This document shows, piece after piece, positions 23,494 to 31,448 of a stretch of 37,246 nt of DNA (position 1 is its first letter; every line of letters starts with the position of its first letter). This DNA comes from an uncultured Flammeovirgaceae bacterium. GTDB lineage: Bacteria; Bacteroidota; Bacteroidia; Cytophagales; Cyclobacteriaceae. The translations under genes were made by a program, and so were the position numbers. Where the stretch lies: positions 1-37,246 of the forward strand of contig CALBPF010000210.1 in assembly GCA_937899105.1 (NCBI GenBank), given 5' to 3'. The notes beneath the pieces are model-generated. The model was not told where the DNA came from. It ran no database searches and saw only the letters and a list, made by a program, of their open reading frames with translations.

Positions 23494-25062
23494 TTAATTC
23501 TTTCTGATTAAAGAGAGTGCCTTTTCCATTTCTACGTCTACATTATTGATAAATTCCTTTATAGAAGGAGTGATAATGTAATTCGGTATTACTCCTCGGC
23601 CCTTTGGGTATTTATTTTTGAGCGCCGTAAAATACATCCAATAAGGAAGGTCCACAACTATTTTTGAATGGGGCAATCTTATGCTTGTTGAATGACCGCT
23701 TGTGTTACCATAAGCGCCGCCTCCCGTTTCTTGACCTATGAACGTAGCCCATTTATTATCAAACAATACTGAGGCAACGTCTGCTGTTGTGGAAAAGCTC
23801 ATGCCATTAATTAAAACGTACACGTTTCCTTCAAAACGGTTCTCATTTGGCGACCATTTCTTTAGTCCAGGATGATCCGGCCAGTAATGAAAACCATTTT
23901 CTGATTTCACCCTGTCGCTTTGGCTTGCGTAATGTTCTGTAACTTCTATTTTGTCAAAATAATTAAAGTCAGAATCTGCCAAATAGGTAACGAACTCAAT
24001 ACCATAGTCATCTGCCCCTCCACCATTATCCCTTAGGTCAACGATCAAATTTTCAACACCACTTTCATTAATTTTTTCGAAGCTCTTTTTCAAAAAACTG
24101 TAATATTTATCGGATCTTCCACCGGTAAACGTTTTAATGGTCAATAGTGCATAGTCATCTTCAAGGGTTAATGAGCGCGACTCACCATTTTCATTTTGCT
24201 CCTCTTTTTTTTCATCTATATCTTCAGGAGAAAGGCCACTTAAAACAACCTTATTTATGGTATCATCAAATGGTTTCTTGTATTCAACCGTGTAAGACTG
24301 TGGTAGACCGGTTTTAGAAAAGTATTGAGGATAAAGAAGCCAAAAAGACTCCTCTAAAAACTTGTATTTGAAACTCTCTATAAAACCATCGCCATTAATT
24401 CTTTCAAAAAGATTTGATACAATTTCCTCAGACTTCAAATCATCAACTGAGATTATCTCCGACCCTTTTTCTATTTTTCGATTAGAATAGTCTTTTGAAA
24501 CGACCATTTTTCCGTCAAGAAAAGACACATCGAAAGGAATTCTTAACAAATCATCTATGTAAAAATTTAAAGTTCTATTTGGTAATTCTGCTTGTGTGTG
24601 GCCGCAATGAATTAGACTTAAAAGCTTGGATACTTCTCCATAAAACTTAATCAAGCTAGTATTCGTGATTTCTGACTTAGCTTGTGAGTAGGCCTTATCC
24701 ATTTCTTCCTCAGCAGTAAACCTGTACAGACCAGCATGGGATTTTTCCAGATTCGCTTTCATAAATCCAATATCTTCCAAAGCCTCTTCCTTAGTTAGTT
24801 TGGTATTTATGTTTTGAGCGCTAGCTGAAATCGGAAGGAAGAACGCATAAAAAATAAGTAGTTTTTTAAAAAAAATATCGTATATTATTTTAGGCAAAGA
24901 GTTATCTACTGGCCTTTGATTCTTTTTATTGCCGCTTAATGGACTGCCTGTATTGCAATTTTTACCTTTTAGTTCTTCTTTGGTAGAACCAAATATCTTT
25001 ACTCCAGGGAATGGATTGACAACCGGAAAATCACCTCGTTGGATAAAATTTCTTGTTTTCAT
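23494..25062 (-). CDS. S41-family peptidase with atypical N-terminal extension
   Basis: A C-terminal-processing-type serine peptidase. The catalytic core is seen in VENLIVDLRDNGGGADDYG (substrate-channel strand), then VYVLINGMSFSTTADVA with the likely nucleophile Ser424 and GQETGGGAYGNTSG. A signal-peptide-like segment (FFKKLLIFYAFFLPISASAQ) lies at residues 65-83, not at the start. The 55 residues before it look unrelated, so translation may really begin at the TTG at 24897. The extension (MKTRNFIQRGDFPVVNPFPGV) reads like the start of another protein, perhaps a small cupin, fused by an old rearrangement. It follows the GntR gene with a 53-bp gap. The mature enzyme should be periplasmic or secreted; substrate unknown. 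Confidence 0.82.
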   Translation of the reverse strand: MKTRNFIQRGDFPVVNPFPGVKIFGSTKEELKGKNCNTGSPLSGNKKNQRPVDNSLPKIIYDIFFKKLLIFYAFFLPISASAQNINTKLTKEEALEDIGFMKANLEKSHAGLYRFTAEEEMDKAYSQAKSEITNTSLIKFYGEVSKLLSLIHCGHTQAELPNRTLNFYIDDLLRIPFDVSFLDGKMVVSKDYSNRKIEKGSEIISVDDLKSEEIVSNLFERINGDGFIESFKYKFLEESFWLLYPQYFSKTGLPQSYTVEYKKPFDDTINKVVLSGLSPEDIDEKKEEQNENGESRSLTLEDDYALLTIKTFTGGRSDKYYSFLKKSFEKINESGVENLIVDLRDNGGGADDYGIEFVTYLADSDFNYFDKIEVTEHYASQSDRVKSENGFHYWPDHPGLKKWSPNENRFEGNVYVLINGMSFSTTADVASVLFDNKWATFIGQETGGGAYGNTSGHSTSIRLPHSKIVVDLPYWMYFTALKNKYPKGRGVIPNYIITPSIKEFINNVDVEMEKALSLIRKN

Positions 25063-25115
25063 TTTGAGTTTTAATTATTGCTTAAAAAATCGAGTTTTAT
25101 CAGCTTAGGAAGCCG

Positions 25116-25745
25116 TCAGTTGACCATCTGCAGCTTGCTTACAATATACTTTACACTGATCATCCAGTTTTCTTCCAACAAGCTCAAAGCAGACGATAAA
25201 TCACCTTTTCTGATAAATTGAATGATTTTATGATGCATGTCGACTGAAGTGTCTTTATGTATTTCACTCCAGAAGGCAAATTCATATAAACTGATCTGGA
25301 CGCGAAGACTAGATATGATCCGTAGGGCATAATTGTTATGGTAGCCTTCAAGAAGCTTTTGATGAAACTGACGATCAAGTTCCAGAATGATCATTGATTC
25401 CGTAGCATTTATAAGTTTGGTATTGATTTCCTCTAAATCATCTAATTGATCCGCGCTAAAGGTCGATTTCTTAAGCGCTGACGACTCAAGCTGGGCCATC
25501 AGTTCATAGATTTCTTGCGCCTCGCCTGCCGATAATTCCGATAGAAAGAAGCCTCTATTAGCGATATAGTTGACAATGCCTGTTTCTGAAAGTTGTGTTA
25601 AGGCTTCACGAATAGGCGTTACGCTGACCTCAAGCTCGTTGGCGAGCTCGGGAAGGGAGAGACGCTCACCTGGCTGATACTTTCCTGTCAGCATGTGTTT
25701 GAGCAATACCTCCCTGATTTCGTTTTTGAAAATAAGCTTTTCCAT
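25116..25745 (-). CDS. GntR-family regulator, FCD subfamily
   Basis: A 209-residue regulator from the ATG at 25745; the frame continues upstream to 25886 but that part lacks domain character and runs through the operator. Residues about 8-70 form the GntR winged helix (YQPGERLSLPELANELEVSVTPIREALTQLSETGIV). Residues about 75-205 form an FCD ligand domain with Asp124, His128 and His171/172 as the usual metal-site residues. Such regulators bind organic acids and control catabolic genes. A long inverted repeat at 25751-25797, just upstream of its start, is a likely autoregulatory site. The downstream gene is the S41 peptidase, an unusual target, possibly because the original partner was lost. 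Confidence 0.9.
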   Translation of the reverse strand: MEKLIFKNEIREVLLKHMLTGKYQPGERLSLPELANELEVSVTPIREALTQLSETGIVNYIANRGFFLSELSAGEAQEIYELMAQLESSALKKSTFSADQLDDLEEINTKLINATESMIILELDRQFHQKLLEGYHNNYALRIISSLRVQISLYEFAFWSEIHKDTSVDMHHKIIQFIRKGDLSSALSLLEENWMISVKYIVSKLQMVN

Positions 25746-25750
25746 AAATT

Positions 25751-25797
25751 TCGTATGTGATATACTAAAATAACATAAAATAGTATATCGTATATGA
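25751..25797. promoter_or_regulatory. Extended inverted repeat before the GntR gene
   Basis: Two 17-bp arms (25751-25767 and 25781-25797) match at 14 positions in inverted orientation around a 13-bp spacer; the inner 9 bp (GATATACTA/TAGTATATC) are perfect. It lies 6 bp upstream of the ATG, consistent with autoregulation by a dimeric GntR protein. Confidence 0.6.
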
Positions 25798-26138
25798 TTT
25801 AGACAAAAGTTTCTCATAAGGATGTTGATAAATTCATTCATGTACTCACACGGATTGGATGGTACTTTACATTTTGATGCAATCACCTACATCGCTCAGT
25901 CTAAATAAGACAATGCATGATATTTAGGGCAAATTGACTATTGTATCACCTTTTGGTGCATGCATTACAAGGTTTTGACACTCAAAATGGCGACGTCAAC
26001 CACCTTTACCATCTTACCTTTTCAGCATTTAGCAGCTAAATCTTCGCTAAGGGCGCCATCGATTTTGATTTTCCCTACGTTATATGATCGCAAAAGATTA
26101 ATATTCCTAAAACCTTGTTAATCAAGTTTCCGTTCTTT
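25798..26138. other. Divergent intergenic region upstream of the GntR and CreD units
   Basis: Apart from the GntR operator to its left and the CreD-unit operator to its right, this 341-bp stretch shows no gene, RNA or repeat that I can support. A TTG at 26115-26117 may be the -33 element of the rightward promoter, 21 bp before the operator's left arm. Confidence 0.35.
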
Positions 26139-26162
26139 TACTTTGTTATTCAAAGTACTTTT
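26139..26162. promoter_or_regulatory. Composite palindrome 1 of the CreD unit
   Basis: TACTTTG (26139-26145) and CAAAGTA (26151-26157) are perfect inverted repeats around 5 bp. The right arm runs on into a second palindrome, AAAGTACTTT, giving three half-sites. The element ends next to the start codon at 26165 and its left arm overlaps a -7-like sequence. The same element recurs before creD. Confidence 0.62.
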
Positions 26163-26164
26163 TA

Positions 26165-26788
26165 ATGGATTCTAAAGATCAATATATTAACGACATCTCC
26201 GAAATCAAGAATATCATGGAGCGGTCGTCCCGCTTTATATCACTAAGTGGCCTTTCAGGGGTTTTTGCGGGTTTATATGCCCTCGTTGGCGCATGGCTCG
26301 TGTTCGACCGTATGTATAGCACCGAAGGTTTCATCTATAGCAGGGCATTTAAATATACCTATAGCAGTGATATTGTATTTATGCTCAGTGTAGCTATCGG
26401 TGTGCTGGTACTGGCAATTGCCACAGGTATCTTTTTCACGACCAGAAAAGCCAGAAAAGAGGAAAGAAAAATCTGGGATAACACGACCAAGCGTTTATTA
26501 GTAAACCTTTTAATTCCATTAATCACCGGAGGTATTATTTGCCTAATCCTCTTGGACAAAAACCAATATCTGATGGTACCTCCAGCTACCCTTGTCTTTT
26601 ATGGGCTTGGGCTTGTAAATGCCAGTCATCATACTTTCCGGGACATTCGGTATTTAGGCATTACGCAAATCGCACTTGGCCTTATCGCATTTATGTATCT
26701 AGGATACGGGTTATTGTTCTGGGCCATTGGTTTCGGCATCATGCACATTATATATGGCGCCTCCATGTACTTCAAATACGAGAAGTGA
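26165..26788 (+). CDS. Five-helix membrane protein of the CreD unit
   Basis: An integral membrane protein of 207 residues with five to six predicted helices, a charged N-terminal tail (MDSKDQYINDISEIKNIMERSSRF) and a basic loop (TRKARKEERKIWDNTTKR) in the middle. I know similar proteins from Bacteroidota loci with winged-helix regulators and CreD but no functional name. Its stop overlaps the regulator's start (GTGA), so the two are translationally coupled, and it could be the sensor that controls that regulator. An operator-like element abuts its start. Confidence 0.72.
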   Translation: MDSKDQYINDISEIKNIMERSSRFISLSGLSGVFAGLYALVGAWLVFDRMYSTEGFIYSRAFKYTYSSDIVFMLSVAIGVLVLAIATGIFFTTRKARKEERKIWDNTTKRLLVNLLIPLITGGIICLILLDKNQYLMVPPATLVFYGLGLVNASHHTFRDIRYLGITQIALGLIAFMYLGYGLLFWAIGFGIMHIIYGASMYFKYEK

Positions 26789-27084
26789 AAAACCCGATCG
26801 AAAAACTGGATAAAGCCTTTGAAAACAGGGTTCGATTAGGGGTGATGTCAGCTCTCATGGCGAATGAGTTCATGGATTTTAACTCACTCAAAGAATTATT
26901 AAATGTGACAGATGGCAACTTAGCCAGCCATTTAAAAGCATTAGAGAATGCAGAATATATAAGCATGCAAAAGGAATTTATTGGCAGAAAGCCAAACACA
27001 AAGTATAAGGCCACAAAAGTGGGTAGAAATGCATTTGGCAAGCACCTGGAAGCCTTGGAAGAACTTATAAAAAACAATAATTAA
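26785..27084 (+). CDS. Winged-helix transcriptional regulator
   Basis: A compact 99-residue regulator consisting almost entirely of one winged-helix domain: NRVRLGVMSALMANEFMDFNSLKELLNVTDGNLASHLKALENAEYI, then the wing IGRKPNTKYKATKVGRNAFGKHLEAL. This is the HTH_34-type ArsR/MarR-like group. The GTG at 26785 is chosen because the open frame before it is only a shadow of the upstream membrane-protein gene; the 4-bp overlap supports it. It is a good candidate to bind the palindromes at 26139 and 27100, which flank its two-gene unit and creD. Effector unknown; there is no obvious ligand domain. Confidence 0.85.
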   Translation: MKNPIEKLDKAFENRVRLGVMSALMANEFMDFNSLKELLNVTDGNLASHLKALENAEYISMQKEFIGRKPNTKYKATKVGRNAFGKHLEALEELIKNNN

Positions 27085-27099
27085 AAAAATTTATTTACA

Positions 27100-27123
27100 T
27101 ACTTTGAAATACAAAGTACTTTT
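27100..27123. promoter_or_regulatory. Composite palindrome 2, before creD
   Basis: TACTTTG (27100-27106) and CAAAGTA (27112-27118) flank 5 bp and continue into the same AAAGTACTTT extension as element 1. It lies 14 bp before the creD ATG at 27138. The 5-bp centres differ while all arm positions are identical, as expected for a protein-binding site. Confidence 0.65.
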
Positions 27124-27137
27124 AAAATTCAATAACT

Positions 27138-28547
27138 ATGGAAGACCAAAAAACAACCTTTGACCGCTTGGGAAGCTGGATTAATAATTCCATCATGCTA
27201 AAGCTGATGATCATCACCTTTTTGATGCTTTTACTATTGATACCAACCTCAATGATCCAATCGATCATATATGAACGTGAAATGCTGAATGAACAGGCTA
27301 GCCTGGAGGTAAGCTCGAAATGGGGCAATCGGCAAACGATCAACGGCCCTATTTTAACCCTGCCTGTAGTATACGAATACCAAGAGAAAGAAAAAGAGGA
27401 CGACAAAGAGAAAATTAAAACGTATCAACGCACTGAGTACTTTCATATTTTGCCTAATGACCTGACCATTAATGGTGATATTGCCCCAAGGGTATTGAAG
27501 CGCGGCATCTATGAATCGGTAGTGTATGAATCCGACCTTATACTCAATGGCCATTTCAATATATCTCCAGATAAAATCCAGGAGAGGGTAAAACAGCAAA
27601 ATTTTAAAGCAATACGTTGGGATAAGGCCTTTTTGACGCTTGGCATATCAGATCTGAGAGGAATCCAGGAACAGCTTACCATTAAGTGGCTCGATAGTGA
27701 CCTAGACGTGCAGTCCGGCACAAAAATCAACCCTATCATAGGGACAGGAGTGACCGCCAACCTACCCAGCTTAAGTGATTTTAAGACGACCAAACATACT
27801 TTTAAGCTGAAACTAGCCATTCAAGGCAGTCAGAACCTGTCTTTCATACCTTTAGGAGAGATCACCAATGTAGCTCTAGCATCCAACTGGGATGCCCCTA
27901 GTTTTGACGGCAGCTTTCTTCCGGATTCCAGAAAGGTTACAGAAAATGGCTTTGAAGCTAGTTGGAAAGTGCTGCAGCTAAACCGTAACATTCCTCAATA
28001 CTGGCAGGGGAACAACACCCAGTTTTCCATCAATGAATCTGCTTTTGGGGTCACGTTGATGTCCACAGTAGACGATTACAAAAAGTCAGTGCGCTCGGCC
28101 AAGTATGCTGTAATGACCATAGCGCTCACCTTTCTGATGTTCTTTTTGGTGGAAGTGATCAATAAAAGAAAGATACACCCTTTTCAATATGCGCTTGTTG
28201 GACTGGGCTTATGCTTATTCTATGTGCTGCTGGTTTCTATTTCAGAACATACGAATTTCAATATCGCCTACGGTGTGTCTACAATGGGGATCATTGCGAT
28301 GATAGGCCTGTATTCCATTAGTGTTTTAAAAGTCAAAAAACTCTCCACACTGCTATCGACCGCATTAGCAGGGATATATGCCTTCCTTTTTGTCACATTG
28401 CAACTGTCCGATTATGCTTTACTCATGGGTAGTATGGGCCTTACGCTCATTTTAGGATTGACCATGTATTTCACCCGGAATATAGACTGGTATAAGCTGA
28501 ATATTTCAACTCAGAATAGTCAGGCTCTCAAACATCAAAACGGATAA
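27138..28547 (+). CDS. creD: CreD family inner-membrane protein
   Basis: A 469-residue homologue of E. coli CreD. The order is a cytoplasmic tail, one membrane helix (about residues 20-42), a periplasmic beta-rich domain of about 270 residues (SSKWGNRQTINGPILTLPVVYEY, later the conserved FGVTLMSTVDDYKKSVRSAKYAVM), and five or six C-terminal helices with HPFQYALVGLGLCLFYVLLVSISEH. CreD belongs to the CreBC envelope-stress regulon in E. coli and affects colicin tolerance and beta-lactam response; its biochemical role is unknown. Here it sits behind its own operator-like palindrome after the winged-helix regulator and 6 bp before a DUF1361 gene. No CreBC pair is present. Confidence 0.93.
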   Translation: MEDQKTTFDRLGSWINNSIMLKLMIITFLMLLLLIPTSMIQSIIYEREMLNEQASLEVSSKWGNRQTINGPILTLPVVYEYQEKEKEDDKEKIKTYQRTEYFHILPNDLTINGDIAPRVLKRGIYESVVYESDLILNGHFNISPDKIQERVKQQNFKAIRWDKAFLTLGISDLRGIQEQLTIKWLDSDLDVQSGTKINPIIGTGVTANLPSLSDFKTTKHTFKLKLAIQGSQNLSFIPLGEITNVALASNWDAPSFDGSFLPDSRKVTENGFEASWKVLQLNRNIPQYWQGNNTQFSINESAFGVTLMSTVDDYKKSVRSAKYAVMTIALTFLMFFLVEVINKRKIHPFQYALVGLGLCLFYVLLVSISEHTNFNIAYGVSTMGIIAMIGLYSISVLKVKKLSTLLSTALAGIYAFLFVTLQLSDYALLMGSMGLTLILGLTMYFTRNIDWYKLNISTQNSQALKHQNG

Positions 28548-28553
28548 TTAAAG

Positions 28554-29222
28554 ATGCGATCCCTAGTAAATATGTTTTTAGTTAAACATAAACCCTTTAC
28601 GGTTCTATTGTTATTATCAACCTTCTGTGTGACGCTAACTGCTGTGAGTTATATCCGATCAGGAAATATCACCTATTTTTATCTTGATAGAAATTTATTC
28701 CTAGCATGGGTACCACTCCTCTTCGCCCTAACCTGGCAACATCGGCTTAATTTCGGAAAGCTAGCTAAATGGAAAGCTACAGCCATGTTTTGCTTATGGT
28801 TGCTGTTTTTTCCAAATGCTCCCTACCTCATTACAGACCTCGTGCATTTAAACACACGCTTTAATCCGGCTATTTGGGCTGACACGCTACTATTATTTTC
28901 ATGTGCGCTGGCCGGGCTAGCTTTAGGCATTTATTCGCTGCATATTGTTCATCAGATTCTCTTGCAGTATTTTAAGCCTGGGAAGGCCTGGTTTATTATC
29001 AGTATGAGTCTTATGTTAACAGGTTATGGTATCTATCTTGGACGCATCCAGCGCTGGAACAGCTGGGATTTATTCACTCAGCCATTTACATTATTGACTG
29101 ATACGATCTATCAACTGGACAACCCACAAGCGATAAAAATGACTATTGGATTCTCGGCACTACTTTTTATCATCTATTTTATGTTCAAAACCATAATTAA
29201 TCATGAGCGCATTAAAGGATAA
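28554..29222 (+). CDS. DUF1361 membrane protein
   Basis: An integral membrane protein of 222 residues with about six helices. The conserved DUF1361 pattern is clear: NLFLAWVPLLFAL, FFPNAPYLITDLVHL, then GYGIYLGRIQRWNSWDLFTQP. The charged segments placed at helix ends (PNAPYLITDLVHL and RIQRWNSWD) are the most conserved part of the family. Function is unknown. The gene starts 6 bp after creD and its 3' end overlaps dgkA by 20 bp, so the three are one transcript and probably share an envelope-related role. Confidence 0.88.
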   Translation: MRSLVNMFLVKHKPFTVLLLLSTFCVTLTAVSYIRSGNITYFYLDRNLFLAWVPLLFALTWQHRLNFGKLAKWKATAMFCLWLLFFPNAPYLITDLVHLNTRFNPAIWADTLLLFSCALAGLALGIYSLHIVHQILLQYFKPGKAWFIISMSLMLTGYGIYLGRIQRWNSWDLFTQPFTLLTDTIYQLDNPQAIKMTIGFSALLFIIYFMFKTIINHERIKG

Positions 29223-29583
29223 TCTGAACAAGAATGTAAAGTGTTATCGATATGCAGGTAAAGGTATTCTGCATGTACTTATTTTTGAAAATAACTTTAA
29301 GTTCCAGGTGATTGCCGCCATAGCGGCAGTCACTTTATCTGCACTTCTTAATATTTCTGTAATCGAATGGCTAGTTGTTATTTCAATAATTAGCATTGTA
29401 TTCATGGCCGAAATGTTCAACACGGCCCTAGAAAAACTATGCGATCATCTCCACCCTGAAGAACATGCCGCTATCGGGTTAGTCAAGGACATTTCCGCCG
29501 GGGCAGTACTGATCATTGCCATTGCTGCGGCTATTAACGGAGCCATTATTTTTTCACCAAAAATAATTCTCTTGTTCTATTGA
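29203..29583 (+). CDS. dgkA: DgkA-type lipid kinase (diacylglycerol/undecaprenol kinase)
   Basis: A 126-residue integral membrane kinase with three helices. Conserved features of the DgkA family are present: the metal-ligand Glu in IFENNFKFQ, the core MAEMFNTALEKLCDHLHPEEH with its Glu-Asn-Glu spacing, and VKDISAGAVLI. Gram-negative DgkA recycles diacylglycerol, while many other members phosphorylate undecaprenol for cell-wall carrier lipid recycling; which applies here cannot be settled from sequence. It overlaps the DUF1361 gene by 20 bp and is the last gene of the CreD unit, suggesting that the unit supports envelope lipid carrier homeostasis. Confidence 0.9.
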   Translation: MSALKDNLNKNVKCYRYAGKGILHVLIFENNFKFQVIAAIAAVTLSALLNISVIEWLVVISIISIVFMAEMFNTALEKLCDHLHPEEHAAIGLVKDISAGAVLIIAIAAAINGAIIFSPKIILLFY

Positions 29584-29607
29584 TTTTGTCCACTTCTTGA
29601 AAATTGC

Positions 29608-30663
29608 TTAGCCGGACTTCGCACGATCGTAGAGCTTTCTAGGAGGCACAATAAAAACTGAAAAATTGAAATACAATGTAGCATCAGCTTCCAGTTCAAT
29701 AATGCTATTGCTCCTGTTCTCTCCAGGTTCGGAAATGAATATATTTATGGGAATTCGATAACCCATAGTACCACCTACACAAAGCCAGTCTTGGATTTCT
29801 CGTTCAATTTGCAGGTTCAATCGCACAGAGGATCTCCTAAACTCCAGTTGATCAAACCCCTCTAATACTTCATCTTGTAAATGATAACTCGCTCCCTTTA
29901 GCTCTGCTATTGAATAAAAATGCCATTCATTGGAAGGAGAATAACGCAGTTTTACACTTTTAGGCAGTAAAAGATCAAGTCCCCAATGCAAACTAAAATC
30001 ATTGTTATAAATGAATAGAGGAAACACGGAAGGCTGTCCTAAATCGTACCCAAAAGAAAGGCCATAACCTACCTGTTTATTTGGGTTCACCTGCTTTCCA
30101 TAGATAAATGCAACCGACGACTTTAGCTGATCAATAAAATTTTCAAATTGAGGGTCGTCACTATTTAGTGAGTTGTTTAAAAAAGCAAAATAAAACCGAT
30201 TATTCTTGAGGGTCTTCTTAAGATAAAGGCTCGAAGAAATCTGCTTCAACGGTTTATCTTCGAATCGCTCAAAAAGTGGATAATTTGGTTCGGACTGTTG
30301 ACTAAATTTAAACTGTTCATGTCGATAACCTAGCCCACCAATTAAGTTAACGCCTTTCTTAAGAATAATTGGAAACTTGACTTTGGCATTTCTTATAAGA
30401 TTTTGATTCACTCTTGCATCCGCATCGCCAAATTGGTCGGACGCGGCTTCTATTGCGAAGTTATTAATTGTCTCAAATTCTAATTCAATAAACTTCGAGC
30501 GTGGCTTAAACCGCTCAGCGGCCTCAACGATTGGCTTTTTGCTTTTTACAGTCAGACCTTCGTCAGCCTGGGACCACCCATGAATTGAATACGCAAAACA
30601 AAGTACAACTGCGAGGGTAGTTCTGATTAAAAGCGTTGATGATTCAAAACAAGAGATAAACAT
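29608..30663 (-). CDS. Predicted outer-membrane beta-barrel protein (DUF6268-like)
   Basis: A protein of 351 residues with a signal-peptide-like N-terminus (a hydrophobic stretch from residues 11-30, ending SIHGWSQ). The mature part alternates polar and aromatic residues in short strands separated by turns (FIELEFETINNFAIEA, VNLIGGLGYRHEQFKF, VGYGLSFGYDLGQ, VCVGGTMGYRIPINIFIS) and closes with aromatic strands, as in outer-membrane barrels. It resembles DUF6268 proteins. The gene follows the LytTR response-regulator gene on the same strand after a 77-bp gap, so it may be a target of that system. Function is unknown. Confidence 0.68.
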   Translation of the reverse strand: MFISCFESSTLLIRTTLAVVLCFAYSIHGWSQADEGLTVKSKKPIVEAAERFKPRSKFIELEFETINNFAIEAASDQFGDADARVNQNLIRNAKVKFPIILKKGVNLIGGLGYRHEQFKFSQQSEPNYPLFERFEDKPLKQISSSLYLKKTLKNNRFYFAFLNNSLNSDDPQFENFIDQLKSSVAFIYGKQVNPNKQVGYGLSFGYDLGQPSVFPLFIYNNDFSLHWGLDLLLPKSVKLRYSPSNEWHFYSIAELKGASYHLQDEVLEGFDQLEFRRSSVRLNLQIEREIQDWLCVGGTMGYRIPINIFISEPGENRSNSIIELEADATLYFNFSVFIVPPRKLYDRAKSG

Positions 30664-30740
30664 AATAGCCAGTCTACTAAAATAAACGATAATACTGGAC
30701 TTTTATGTCAGAAATATGACTAGAATATTATCTTATCTGT

Positions 30741-31448
30741 TTAGAAACTAAGCAGCTCTTTGAATTTTACTGACCTGCGTCTTGAAATATCTATTTCTTC
30801 ACCGCTTGTCATCCTTACCCTTAAACTGTCGCTAAACCAAGGAATAACCTCTTCCACGTATTCCAGATGTACAATATATTGTCGACTAGCTCTAAAGAAT
30901 TTGGTTGGATCTAACCTGGATTCAAGGTAATTTAAAGATTTTCCGACCATGGCCACCTCATTGTTAAAATGGATCTTGGAATAGTTTCCGAAGGTTTCAA
31001 AAAATCTGACATCCGCTAACTTCACAAACCAGCATCGCTCACCATCTTTAACAAATACCTTACTATTTTCATCTAGTAAAGCCTTCTTTGATACCGCAAC
31101 CTTATGTGTCGTATACTTCTCTAATGCCGCGGCCAAACGATCCGGGTCAATTGGCTTGACCAAATAGTCTAAAGCATTGTTCTCAAAAGCCTTTAAGGCA
31201 TACTCGTGAAAAGCGGTAGTGAAAATTACGTCCGGTACGTCATCAATACTTTCAAGAAGTGAAAAGCCGTCTTCCTCGGGCATTTGAATATCCAAAAACA
31301 ATAGATCGGGGTCTTGCCCCTGTATTAAATCCCGTGCTTCTTCGGCATTAGAGGCCTCTCCAACAATCTCAACCTCAGTGAAATTTTTAAGAAGTCTGAT
31401 TAATTCCTGCCTGGCGAGACGTATATCATCAACTATCAACGCTTTCAT
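30741..31448 (-). CDS. LytTR-type response regulator
   Basis: A 235-residue response regulator. The receiver domain (1-120) has the acidic pair Asp7/Asp8, phospho-acceptor Asp53 (LLFLDIQMPEEDG), Thr77/78 and Lys98 (YLVKPI). The LytTR DNA-binding domain follows (about 135-235) with VRFFETFGNYSKIHF and FFRASRQYIVHLEYV. It overlaps the kinase gene by 20 bp, a strong sign of a cognate LytS-LytTR pair. Targets are unknown; the outer-membrane protein gene downstream and the upstream hydrolase gene are candidates. This is a separate system from the membrane LytTR regulator at 2536-3333. Confidence 0.95.
   Translation of the reverse strand: MKALIVDDIRLARQELIRLLKNFTEVEIVGEASNAEEARDLIQGQDPDLLFLDIQMPEEDGFSLLESIDDVPDVIFTTAFHEYALKAFENNALDYLVKPIDPDRLAAALEKYTTHKVAVSKKALLDENSKVFVKDGERCWFVKLADVRFFETFGNYSKIHFNNEVAMVGKSLNYLESRLDPTKFFRASRQYIVHLEYVEEVIPWFSDSLRVRMTSGEEIDISRRRSVKFKELLSF

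Noticed and set aside
24900..24965. Integron-type recombination site at the S41 gene junction
   Set aside because: Sequence around GGCAGTCCATTAAGC is suggestive, but no paired arms or integrase gene are visible, so a cassette origin cannot be supported.
25746..25886. N-terminal extension of the GntR regulator
   Set aside because: It crosses the inverted repeat and promoter region and lacks the usual GntR start; the ATG at 25745 begins the domain directly.
26539..26784. Upstream part of the open frame leading into the winged-helix regulator
   Set aside because: It lies entirely inside the membrane-protein gene in another frame and has no domain character; the GTG at 26785 with a 4-bp overlap is the better start.
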